Assembly: GCA_016214125.1 (NCBI GenBank)
Contig: JACRPC010000005.1
Span: 1 to 58,038, forward strand
DNA: 58,038 nt
Direction of reading: 5' to 3'
DNA from: Rhodospirillales bacterium
GTDB lineage: Bacteria > Pseudomonadota > Alphaproteobacteria > Rhodospirillales > WMHbin7
A program made the translations under genes and the position numbers. This document shows positions 18,473 through 27,400 of the stretch, one piece after another (position 1 is the first letter of the stretch; every line of letters begins with the position of its first letter). The notes beneath the pieces were generated by a model. The model searched no databases. It saw only the letters and a program-made list of their open reading frames with translations, and had not been told where the DNA came from.

Positions 18473-21213
18473 CGTGCCCCCCCGATCTTCTTGATGGCGA
18501 CCCGGGTGACGTCGGCGCCTGAGCCGGTGGAATCGGTGAGATCGAGCGAGATCGGCATCACGGTGTTGAGGCTGGGCGATTCGAAATCCTTGGCAAAGGG
18601 CGTCGCCCAATGATCGAACTGGGCGATGATCAGGAGCGTGTCGGGCCGGATGCCCTGGGCCAAGGCGACGCGCCCCTTGGTGGCGCGCAAGGGCGAACGG
18701 ACCTCGACCAGATCGCCCTCGGCGATGCCCATTTCCTTGGCGCGGGTGGCGTTCATCAAGACGCCGCCGACGCCGCGCATGTTGCGGGCCATCTCGCGGA
18801 TCATCTGGATGGCGACGTTGTTGCCCCAGGAAAATTGCATGCTGCGCGAGGTAAGCAGCCAGAAGGGATATTCCTCGGGCGTGCCGCCCATCTTGACCAC
18901 CACGTTTTCCCATTTGGCGGGAAAGTCCTGCCATTCCGGCAAGGCGGCGTATTCCTCGAGCTGGGCGTCCCACCAATGAATGTTCTTCTCGTGCAAGCGG
19001 TTGCCAAGCTCAAGACCGATCCGCTTCAAGCGCTCCTGATAGGGGAGTTCGAAGCGCATGTTCCGCTCGACCATGGTGGGATAGAGGTACCAGTCGAGTT
19101 GGGAGAACGACTTCACGAGGAAGCCGTTTTCCTTGAACCAGGCCAGATCGCGCTCTTCCTTGCCCTCGCTGATCTCCATCGAGGCGGCCTTGCAGGAGCG
19201 GTCCCAGATGTCCTCGTGCGAATAGGCGACATCCGGCGCCAGGGTGTAGTCGTAATTGGGCCCGCGTAACGGAATGCCCGCCGCGCCCCGGCTGATGTAG
19301 GTGTTGTAGGAGGCCAAGAGGCCGGTGCGCTTTGCCAATTCCGTGGAAACCCAGGTGAAGTCGCGCGCCCCTTCCATGGGCGGCACCACCGGCTGGCGCA
19401 ACGCCACGCCCTGATGGTGCCAGAACTGCTCGACATATTTGGTACCGCCGATGCGGATCAGTTGCAGCCCTTCCATGTCGGTGCAGTCGGGCAGCAGGAT
19501 GTCGGCCATATGGTTGGTCTCGTCGCGGGTAAAGGCGAAGCAGACCGTGAAGGGGAATTTCGCCATCACCGCCGAGATGGTGGGGGTGTCCCAAAACGAG
19601 ATGGCCGGGTTGGTGCGGTAGACGAACCACAGATCGGGCGGTTGCATCTGCGGCCATTCGGGGGGCGTTTCCTGCTGGAACAGCCAGGCCAGATGGGTTG
19701 GGCCCAAGGCCTGGCTCCAAGGCGAGTTGGCGACCAGGGGGATCAGGGTGCGGTTGGCGTTGCGCACCTGCGGCATGCCGATCCAGTTTTCCTTGTCGGT
19801 CGGGTTCATGGGGTAATCCATGAAGCCGTCGGGACCGGGCTTGGCGCTGGCCTGCTTGTTGTCGGCCGGGCGATTGAGGCGCACCGTGGTGCCCAGCGTG
19901 CCGCCCGGCGTTTCCAGCCCGCCGATCAGCACGGCCAGCATGGTTCGGCTCCAACAGGTGTCGTAGCCGCCCCAACCGTTGTTGACGGTCTTGCCAAGCT
20001 GCACCGAGACCGGGCGAAGCGGCAGGGTACGGCCCTCGATCTCGATGGTCTGGCCGACACAGGCGGCGTCCAGATATTCGCTGGCGACGAAGCGGATCGA
20101 TTCCGCCGGCACGTCGCAAATCTTCGCTGCCCATTCCGGCGTGTATTGGCGGAGGTGCTCGACCATCTTGGTGAAGCTGGTGGCGCCCAGCACGTCGGCA
20201 TGGTCCCAGCGCTGGCCGTCGGCCCCCAGCTCGTAGGCCTTGGCGACCCGGAAGGTGCCCTCCAGCGCCGGATCGACATCGGCGGCGTCGAAGAGAACGG
20301 GGCGATCAAGCCGCGAATCCCACATCAGCGGCTTGCCGCTGGCCGGATCGCGCAGGAAGAAGCCGTTCGGCCCCACCAGATAGGGCGAGGACGAGCGATG
20401 CTTGAGGAAGGGAATATCCAGCCTGTCGCGCGGATGCTCGAACAGGATGGCGTGGATCATGGCGAACATGAAAGCCGGATCGGTGCGCGGGCGGATCGGA
20501 ATCCATTTCGACGAGGTGGCGCCGGTCACCGATAGATGCGGCTCGATCTGGATGCGCCGAGCACCCCGACCGCGCGCTTCGGCGTGCCGCCAGACGGCGC
20601 AGACGCCGCCCGAAGCCTCGACATTGGCGCCGAAGGAAACGATCAGCTTCGCATAGGGCGTGTCCGGGCAGACGGTAAAAGCGCGATGCCAGAACTCGCC
20701 ATAGAGATGTTCGGAGTGGGTGCATTTGACCCCCTGGCCGGAGCCGAAGCTGAAATCGACCGGTCCCCAGGCGCCCAGGAAGCTTGGAAAGGTGCCCATA
20801 TACTGGGTGGGCGTGCCGCCGCCGCCGAAGCTGGCGGCGATGCGGGGCATGCCCTGCTCGTTCACCTTGCCCTTGGCGGCCAGCTCGTTCAGCTTGGCCG
20901 CAATGAGATCGAGCGCCTCGTCCCACGAGATGGGCACAAAACCGGGGTCCTGGTCCTTGCCCTTCTTGGGATTGGTCCGCTTCATCGGCGTGGTGATGCG
21001 GTGCGGATTGTAGAGCTTCTGCACCAACCCGAAGGCCTTGACGCAGATCTTGCCGTTGGCCGGATGGACATCGGCCGATTTGAAATTCGGTTCGACCTCG
21101 GTGGCGACGCCATCAACCACCTTGACGGTCAGCAGTTCCGGGCCCGCCACGCACTGATAGCAATAGGTGGGGACCCGCTTCACCTCGCGGGCGGACGCAC
21201 CGTCGGGGGCCAT
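18469..21213 (-). CDS. padB: Phenylacetyl-CoA:acceptor oxidoreductase, molybdopterin subunit
   Basis: The 914-residue catalytic subunit of the DMSO-reductase family. It performs the four-electron alpha-oxidation of phenylacetyl-CoA to phenylglyoxylate and CoA. Seen are the N-terminal Fe-S segment (TYCYQCVAGPE, then GKICVKAF), PISWDEALDLIAAKL, a GVKCTHSEHLYGEFWH region, and the C-terminal cap with VRSPLRATKGRVALAQGI. Only three N-terminal cysteines are evident (18, 21, 57), whereas four ligands are usual in this family. No twin-arginine signal is present, so the active site is probably cytoplasmic. The start is three bases after the thioesterase gene. Low similarity to nitrate or thiosulfate reductases is expected from the family. 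Confidence 0.92.
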   Translation of the reverse strand: MAPDGASAREVKRVPTYCYQCVAGPELLTVKVVDGVATEVEPNFKSADVHPANGKICVKAFGLVQKLYNPHRITTPMKRTNPKKGKDQDPGFVPISWDEALDLIAAKLNELAAKGKVNEQGMPRIAASFGGGGTPTQYMGTFPSFLGAWGPVDFSFGSGQGVKCTHSEHLYGEFWHRAFTVCPDTPYAKLIVSFGANVEASGGVCAVWRHAEARGRGARRIQIEPHLSVTGATSSKWIPIRPRTDPAFMFAMIHAILFEHPRDRLDIPFLKHRSSSPYLVGPNGFFLRDPASGKPLMWDSRLDRPVLFDAADVDPALEGTFRVAKAYELGADGQRWDHADVLGATSFTKMVEHLRQYTPEWAAKICDVPAESIRFVASEYLDAACVGQTIEIEGRTLPLRPVSVQLGKTVNNGWGGYDTCWSRTMLAVLIGGLETPGGTLGTTVRLNRPADNKQASAKPGPDGFMDYPMNPTDKENWIGMPQVRNANRTLIPLVANSPWSQALGPTHLAWLFQQETPPEWPQMQPPDLWFVYRTNPAISFWDTPTISAVMAKFPFTVCFAFTRDETNHMADILLPDCTDMEGLQLIRIGGTKYVEQFWHHQGVALRQPVVPPMEGARDFTWVSTELAKRTGLLASYNTYISRGAAGIPLRGPNYDYTLAPDVAYSHEDIWDRSCKAASMEISEGKEERDLAWFKENGFLVKSFSQLDWYLYPTMVERNMRFELPYQERLKRIGLELGNRLHEKNIHWWDAQLEEYAALPEWQDFPAKWENVVVKMGGTPEEYPFWLLTSRSMQFSWGNNVAIQMIREMARNMRGVGGVLMNATRAKEMGIAEGDLVEVRSPLRATKGRVALAQGIRPDTLLIIAQFDHWATPFAKDFESPSLNTVMPISLDLTDSTGSGADVTRVAIKKIGGAR

Positions 21214-21216
21214 GGA

Positions 21217-21624
21217 TCAGCCTCCCTTGGCTTTGGCGATCTTGGCCTTCAGGCGTTCCTGGGTCTTGGCGACGTCGACGACGAAGCGGAAATGCTTGCC
21301 CTTGCAGACCGGGTCAAGCTCGTCCTTGGCGGTGACCTCGAAGGTGACGGCCTTGCCCTTGACCTCGGCGATGGTGATGGTGAACTCGACATTCATGCCA
21401 AGCGGCGTCGCGGCCAGATGGTCGACTTCGACCCGCGTGCCCACCGAATCCTCGCCGGGATCAAGATGTTCGAGCAGGAAATCGCGGCAATTCTGCTCGA
21501 TATCGAGGACCATGCTGGGGGTGGCGTAGACCCGGCCATCCTCGCCCATGAAGCTGATGGTGCGCCCCTTGTCGATCGGAACGCGGCGCGTGGTGCTGAT
21601 GCCGGCAACGAGACTGGCCTTCAT
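21217..21624 (-). CDS. FlK-type hot-dog acyl-CoA thioesterase leading the pad operon
   Basis: A 135-residue single hot-dog-fold protein. Thr35, Glu43 and His69 reproduce the 8- and 26-residue spacing of the Thr-Glu-His triad of fluoroacetyl-CoA thioesterase (FlK). They lie in ATPSMVLDIEQN and VEVDHLAATPLGMNV. A GGGAGGAT site precedes the start at 21624. It is the first gene downstream of the candidate pad promoter and ends three bases before padB. A likely role is hydrolysis of an aryl-acyl-CoA, for example phenylglyoxylyl-CoA, or relief of CoA trapping. The substrate is inferred from position only. The much longer open frame upstream runs antisense over the transporter gene and is not used. 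Confidence 0.85.
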   Translation of the reverse strand: MKASLVAGISTTRRVPIDKGRTISFMGEDGRVYATPSMVLDIEQNCRDFLLEHLDPGEDSVGTRVEVDHLAATPLGMNVEFTITIAEVKGKAVTFEVTAKDELDPVCKGKHFRFVVDVAKTQERLKAKIAKAKGG

Positions 21625-21654
21625 GGTAATCCTCCCGAGGAACGATGGCTGGAC

Positions 21655-21671
21655 GGGCTCTCGAAGAGCCC
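21655..21671 (-). other. Perfect hairpin in the pad operon leader
   Basis: GGGCTCT-CGA-AGAGCCC, 7-base arms and a 3-base loop, 31-47 bases before the thioesterase start. No T-run follows on the minus strand, so it is not an intrinsic terminator. If the proposed promoter is right, it lies within about 6 bases of the mRNA 5' end and could protect the transcript or serve as an operator. Confidence 0.5.
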
Positions 21672-21683
21672 CGATTGGTGCGC

Positions 21684-21724
21684 AGCCTAGCATCGCGCCA
21701 AGGCGCGCGCAACGAAATTCCGTT
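21684..21724 (-). promoter_or_regulatory. Candidate pad operon promoter and operators
   Basis: Minus strand TTGCGC (21712-21707) and TAGGCT (21689-21684) with a 17-base spacer. The spacer holds the perfect repeat CGCGCC-AA-GGCGCG (21694-21707, plus reading), whose last base reaches into the -35 box. A second near-perfect 14-base palindrome AACGAAATTCCGTT (21711-21724, one mismatched pair) overlaps the -35 edge. Both lie in the 234-base divergent gap between the pad operon and the transporter gene. Assignment is by pattern and position only. Confidence 0.45.
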
Positions 21725-21858
21725 ACAGAATCGGTCGAATAACAGAGCAACACTGTATCATTTACCGGCCAGCTCCGCCCTTGCCTGCGATCGGCCGCCC
21801 GTGCCAGCCTAGGCGGGCGAGTCGCCGCCCCTTCGGCAACCAAGCCCAAGAAAGAACG

Positions 21859-23031
21859 ATGGATTTTTCGCCAACGCCCCGCTATCTGCGCGCCCGCCTG
21901 GGTCTTTATTATGCCGGCGTCTTCGCCTCGGTTGGCGTCTTCGTGCCTTTCTGGCCGCTTTGGCTGGAGGCTCAGGGGCTTAACGCCGCCGAAATCGGGG
22001 TGGTGATGGCGGCCGCCATCGCCGCCAAGATCGCCAGCAACCCCCTGGTCGGCCACGCGGTCGATCGGCTGGGGCGGCGGCGCCATCCGATGATCCTCTT
22101 GGGCGTAGCAAGCCTGGTCGCCTACGCCCTCTTCCCGCTCGTCCACGGCTTCTGGGCCATCCTGGCCCTCAACATCCTGGCCAGCGCCCTGTTCGCCGCC
22201 ATCATGCCCCTGGGCGAAAACGTCACCATGCTGGCGGCGGGCCGGCACGGTTTCCAATACGGACGGGTGCGGCTGTGGGGCTCGCTGGCCTTCATCGTCT
22301 GCGCTTGGGCGGGCGGCCATGCGGTGGGGCTGCTGGGCACCGGCTCGGTCTTGCCGATGGTGATTCTCAGCCTGTTCGCCCTGGTGGCGGTGATCGCCCT
22401 TTTGCCCGAGATCGCCACGCCGCCGGCCTCGTCCGGCGAGACCAACGGGGCGGAAACGCTGGGCCAGCTTTTGGCGGACCCCGCCTTTCGCCTCTTCCTG
22501 CTCACCGGCTGCCTGATCCAGATCGGCCACATGATCTATTACGGCTTCGCCACCCTGCATTGGCGGGCCGCCGGCCATGACGAAGGCACCATCGGCCTTC
22601 TTTGGGCCGAGGGCGTGCTCGCCGAAGTGGTGCTGTTCCTGTTCGGCGGCCGGGTCCTAAGCCGGCTGGGGCCGGCGCGCCTCATGCTGCTGGCGGCGCT
22701 GGGCGGGGTGGTGCGCTGGACGGTCGTCGGAATGACGACGGCGCTGCCCGCCCTCTTGGCGGTGCAGACCCTGCACGCGCTCACCTTTGGGGCGATGCAT
22801 CTGGGCGCGATGCATTTCCTGGCCAAGGCAGTGCCGGCCAAGCTGTCGGCCCGCGCTCAGGGATTCTACTCGTCGATCACCATGGGGGTGGCGCCCGGCC
22901 TGGCGATGCTGGCCTCGGGCGCCCTTTACGCCGCGCTTGGCGGCAAGGCCTTCCTGGTCGCCGCCGCCGTCACCCTCTTGGCGGCGCTGGCGGCCATGGC
23001 CTTGATCCGCGTTTGGCAAGAGCCCGATTGA
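21859..23031 (+). CDS. MFS transporter, 3-phenylpropionate (HcaT)-like
   Basis: A 390-residue protein with about twelve membrane helices. The N-terminal [20 protein letters not shown] and the loop [13 protein letters not shown] are characteristic of the HcaT/LacY-like MFS branch, which includes the predicted phenylpropionate transporter. It is divergent from the pad operon, sharing the 234-base promoter region, so uptake of phenylacetate or a related aromatic acid is a reasonable inference. The start at 21859 gives MDFSPTPRY, close to the first helix. It is convergent with gltD: the two stop codons abut at 23031/23032. Confidence 0.82.
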   Translation: MDFSPTPRYLRARLGLYYAGVFASVGVFVPFWPLWLEAQGLNAAEIGVVMAAAIAAKIASNPLVGHAVDRLGRRRHPMILLGVASLVAYALFPLVHGFWAILALNILASALFAAIMPLGENVTMLAAGRHGFQYGRVRLWGSLAFIVCAWAGGHAVGLLGTGSVLPMVILSLFALVAVIALLPEIATPPASSGETNGAETLGQLLADPAFRLFLLTGCLIQIGHMIYYGFATLHWRAAGHDEGTIGLLWAEGVLAEVVLFLFGGRVLSRLGPARLMLLAALGGVVRWTVVGMTTALPALLAVQTLHALTFGAMHLGAMHFLAKAVPAKLSARAQGFYSSITMGVAPGLAMLASGALYAALGGKAFLVAAAVTLLAALAAMALIRVWQEPD

Positions 23032-23040
23032 TCAATCGGG
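23023..23040. repeat. Perfect 18-base palindrome spanning two convergent stop codons
   Basis: CCCGATTGATCAATCGGG is its own reverse complement. The plus-strand TGA of the transporter (23029-23031) directly abuts the minus-strand TGA of gltD (23034-23032). Both proteins end in Pro-Asp encoded by the same palindrome. No T-run follows on either strand, but the transcribed form could fold into a short stem. Confidence 0.9.
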
Positions 23041-24447
23041 CAGTTCGCTCGATCCCATCAGGAATTGGTCGATGGCGCGCGCCGCCCGGCGACCCTCGCG
23101 GATCGCCCACACCACCAGGCTTTGGCCGCGCCGCATGTCGCCGGCGGCGAAGATCTTGGCGGCCGAGGTGGCGAAGCCCTGGTAATCGGCGGCGACGTTG
23201 CCGCGCGGATCGAAGGCGACGCCCAATTCCTCGAGCAGCCCGGCCTTGGCCGAGCCGGTGAAGCCCATGGCGAGGAAGACCCGATCGGCCGGAATCTCGA
23301 AGCCCGAACCGGGAATCTCCTTCAGGTTTTCGTCGACCTTCACGGCCTCGACGACGGCGACCCGGCCGCCGGCGCCTCGGAAGGCCTTGGTGGCGACGCT
23401 CCAATGGCGCTCGCAGCCTTCCTCGTGCGACGACGAGGTGCGCAGCCGGTTGGGCCAGCGCGGCCAGGTGAGCGCCTTGTTTTCCTTCTCGGGTGGCTTG
23501 GGCAGAATCTCGATCTGCACCACCGAACGCGCGCCCTGGCGGATCGAGGTGCCGATGCAATCCGATCCGGTGTCGCCGCCGCCGATCACCACCACCCGCT
23601 GATCGGTGGCGAGAATGTCGGCCTGGCCAACCGCCTCGCCGCCGACCCGGCGGTTCTGCTGGCCGAGAAAGCTCATGGCGAAATGGATGCCGTCGAGTTC
23701 GCGCCCCGGCACCGCCAGATCGCGCGGCCGTTCGGCGCCGCCGGCCAGCAAGATGGCGTCGAACTTGATCTTGAGTTCGGCTCCCATGACGTCGCGGCCG
23801 ACGGTGACACCAGCGCGGAATTCGACGCCCTCGGCGCGCATCTGCGCCAGACGCCGGTCGATCAGGCGCTTTTCCAGCTTGAAATCGGGAATGCCGTAGC
23901 GCAACAGGCCGCCCGGCTTGGCGTTCTTCTCGAAGACGGTGACCGCATGGCCGGCGCGCGCCAATTGCTGGGCGGCGGCCAGACCGGCGGGGCCGGAGCC
24001 GACGACGGCGACCCGCTTGCCCGAACGCTTGGGGGCGATCTGCGGGCTAAGCCAGCCTTCGGCCCAGGCGCGATCGACGATGGCGCATTCGATGGTCTTG
24101 ATGGTCACCGGCGCGTCGTCGATGTTGAGCGTGCAGGATGTCTCGCAGGGCGCCGGGCAGATGCGGCCGGTGAATTCTGGAAAATTGTTGGTGGCGTGCA
24201 AGGCCTCCGAGGCCTCGCGCCAGCGCTTGCGCCAGACCAGATCGTTCCAATCGGGGATGACGTTGGCGACCGGGCAGCCCTGATGGCAGAAGGGAATGCC
24301 GCAATCCATGCAGCGCCCGCCCTGGCGGGCCAGGGTCGGCTCGTCCAAGGGAATGACGAAGTCGCTGTAATGCTGGACGCGGTCGGAGGCCGCGGCGTAG
24401 GTACGCTCTTGGCGCTCGAACTCCATGAAGCCGGTGGGCTTGCCCAT
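23032..24447 (-). CDS. gltD: Glutamate synthase (NADPH), small subunit
   Basis: A 471-residue beta subunit that oxidises NADPH and passes electrons to GltB. The N-terminal domain has two cysteine groups for low-potential [4Fe-4S] clusters ([15 protein letters not shown] and [10 protein letters not shown]). It is followed by the FAD site [18 protein letters not shown] and the NADPH site [15 protein letters not shown]. The final FAD motif is [17 protein letters not shown]. The start [10 protein letters not shown] lies one base after the gltB stop. Length and order gltB-gltD are standard. Glutamate synthesis from glutamine and 2-oxoglutarate follows GltB. Confidence 0.97.
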   Translation of the reverse strand: MGKPTGFMEFERQERTYAAASDRVQHYSDFVIPLDEPTLARQGGRCMDCGIPFCHQGCPVANVIPDWNDLVWRKRWREASEALHATNNFPEFTGRICPAPCETSCTLNIDDAPVTIKTIECAIVDRAWAEGWLSPQIAPKRSGKRVAVVGSGPAGLAAAQQLARAGHAVTVFEKNAKPGGLLRYGIPDFKLEKRLIDRRLAQMRAEGVEFRAGVTVGRDVMGAELKIKFDAILLAGGAERPRDLAVPGRELDGIHFAMSFLGQQNRRVGGEAVGQADILATDQRVVVIGGGDTGSDCIGTSIRQGARSVVQIEILPKPPEKENKALTWPRWPNRLRTSSSHEEGCERHWSVATKAFRGAGGRVAVVEAVKVDENLKEIPGSGFEIPADRVFLAMGFTGSAKAGLLEELGVAFDPRGNVAADYQGFATSAAKIFAAGDMRRGQSLVVWAIREGRRAARAIDQFLMGSSELPD

Positions 24448-24448
24448 C

Positions 24449-27400
24449 TCAGTGCCCTCCGCGCGCCGGCTGGCCGGCACCAATCGCCTTGGGCGCGCCC
24501 TGCATCTCTTCGAGCGCGCGCCGGTAATCGACCGGCATCACCTTGACGAATTTGGGCAGGTAATAGGTCCAGTTGAGCAAGATGTCGTGTGCCCGCTTGC
24601 TGTTGGTGTAGCGCTGGTGGTTTTCGATGATCTGCTTCAGGCGCTGGGCGTCGTAGCGAGTCATGTCGCGCATGACATCAACCCGGCCATGGGTTTCCAG
24701 ATCGCCGCCCTGATGATCGAGATTCTCCAGGGCCTCGGCCTCGGCCTTGACCGCCAGCAATTCGACCATCGACAGGTTGCAGCGGCGCTCGAAATCGCCC
24801 TCTTCGTCCAACACATAGGCGATGCCGCCGCTCATGCCGGCGGCAAAGTTGCGCCCCGTCTTGCCCAGCACCACGACGACGCCGCCGGTCATGTATTCGC
24901 AGCCATGATCGCCCACGCCTTCCACCACCGCCATGGCGCCCGAATTGCGCACGGCGAAGCGCTCGCCGGCCACGCCGCGGAAATAGCATTCGCCGGTGAT
25001 GGCGCCGTAGAGCACGGTGTTGCCGATGACGATGTTCTCTTCGGCCACCAGCTTCGAGTTGGCCGGCGGATGAACGACGATTCGCCCGCCCGACAGGCCC
25101 TTGCCGACATAGTCGTTGGCCTGGCCGATCAGGGTGAGCGACACGCCATGCGCCAGGAAGGCGCCGAAGCTTTGGCCGGCGGTGCCGGTGCAGGTCACCG
25201 CGATGGTGTCCTCGGGCAGGCCGGCATGACCGTAGCGCTTGGCGACCTCGCCCGACAGCATGGCGCCGACCGTGCGGTTGGCGTTGTGCACCGCCACCGC
25301 GATCGAGACCGGAATCTTCTTTTCCAGCGCCGGCCCGGCCTGCTCGATCAAGGTGCGATCGAGCACCTTGTCGAGATGATGGTCCTGGCTTTCGCGGTTG
25401 TGAATGGCGACGCCCTTGCCGGCTTCCGGCTTGTGCAGCAGGCGGGTGTAATCGAGGCCCTTGGCCTTCCAGTGATCGAGCGCCCGGCGCATGTCGAGCC
25501 GGTCCGACTGGCCGATCAGATCGGCAAATTTGCGCACGCCCATCTTGGCCATCAACTGGCGCACTTCCTCGGCGACGAAGAAGAAGAAATTGATGACGTG
25601 TTCGGGCTGGCCGGTGAAGCGCTTGCGCAGCTCGGGGTCCTGGGTGGCGACGCCGACCGGACAGGTGTTGAGATGGCATTTGCGCATCATGATGCAGCCG
25701 GCCGCGATCAACGGCGCGGTGGCGAAGCCGAATTCGTCGGCGCCCAAGAGCGCCGCCACCACCACGTCGCGCCCAGTGCGCAGACCGCCATCGACCTGGA
25801 CGGCGATGCGGCCGCGCAGACGGTTGAGCACCAGGGTCTGGTGGGTTTCGGAAAGCCCGATCTCCCAAGGCGACCCGGCATGCTTGATCGAGGTAAGCGG
25901 GCTGGCTCCGGTGCCGCCGTCATAGCCCGAAATGGTGACGTGATCGGCCCGGGCCTTGGCGACGCCGGCCGCCACCGTGCCGACGCCCACTTCCGAGACC
26001 AGCTTGACCGAAATGCGGGCCTGGGGGTTGGTGTTCTTGAGATCGTAAATGAGCTGCGCCAGATCCTCGATCGAATAGATGTCGTGATGGGGCGGCGGGC
26101 TGATCAACCCGACGCCCGGCGTCGAATGGCGGACCCGGGCGATGGTGGCGTCGACCTTGTGGCCGGGCAACTGCCCGCCCTCGCCCGGCTTCGCCCCTTG
26201 CGCCATCTTGATCTGGATGTCGGAGGCGTTGATCAGATATTCGGTGGTGACGCCGAAGCGGCCCGAGGCCACCTGTTTGATCGCCGAGCGCAGCCAATCG
26301 CCGTTCGGCCGGCGTTGATAGCGTTCGGGCTCCTCGCCGCCCTCGCCGGAATTCGAGCGGCCCTCGATCCGGTTCATGGCGATGGCCAGCGTGGTGTGAG
26401 CTTCGCGCGAGATCGAACCGAACGACATGGCGCCGGTGGCGAAACGCTTGACGATCTCCTTGGCCGGCTCGACCTCGTCGATCGCAATCGGCTTGGGAGC
26501 GAATTTCAGTTCGAACAGGCCGCGCAGCGTGAGCAGGCGCTCGTTCTGCTCGTCGACCAGCTTGGAAAATTGCTGGAAGGTGGCGAAGCCGGCGCCACGC
26601 ACCGCATGCTGCATGAGGGCGATGGTGTCGGGCGTCCAGACATGGTCCTCGCCGCGCGCCCGCCAGGCGTAATCGCCGCCCGGATCGAGCGCACCACGAT
26701 AGAGCGGATTGTCGCCATAGGCCAGGCGGTGGCGGCGCACCGTTTCCTCAGCGATCTCGGCGATGCCGGCGCCGCCGACCCGCGAATGGGTCGAGGTGAA
26801 GTAGCGGTCGACGAATTCCTGCGCCAGACCGATGGCGTCGAAAATCTGGGCGCCGCAATAGGATTGGAAGGTCGAGATGCCCATCTTCGCCATCACCTTG
26901 AGCAACGCCTTGCCCAGGGCCTTGATGGTGCGCTTCTGGACTTCGGCCTCGCCGATCGGCTCGGGCAGCGGAATGGTGGCCAGGGTCTCGAACAGCAGAT
27001 AGGGGTTGATCGCCTCGGCGCCGTAGCCGGCCAGCACCGCGAAATGATGAACCTCGCGCGCCTCGCCGGTTTCCACCACCAGGCCGGCCCGCGTGCGGTT
27101 GCCGCTGCGCACCAGATGATGATGGACGGCCGAGGTCGCCAAGAGCGAGGGGATCGGAATGCGCTCGGCCGAAATCGAGCGGTCCGAAAGGATCAGGATG
27201 TTGACGCCGCGGGCGATCGCCTCGTCGGCCTCGCGGCAGACCCGATCGACGGCGCCCGCCATACCGCCGGCGCCCAGATCGGCCACGTAGGTGATGTCGA
27301 TGGTCGCCGCCTGGAAGGCGTTGCCGGTGTGGCCGGCGATGTTGCGGATCTTCTCCAGGTCCTCGTTGGTCAGGATCGGCTGGCGCACCTCGAGCCGAAG

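Noticed and set aside
21217-22578. 453-codon minus-strand frame suggesting a long N-terminal extension of the thioesterase
   Set aside because: The extension is antisense to the transporter, and a strong ribosome site precedes the internal ATG at 21624.
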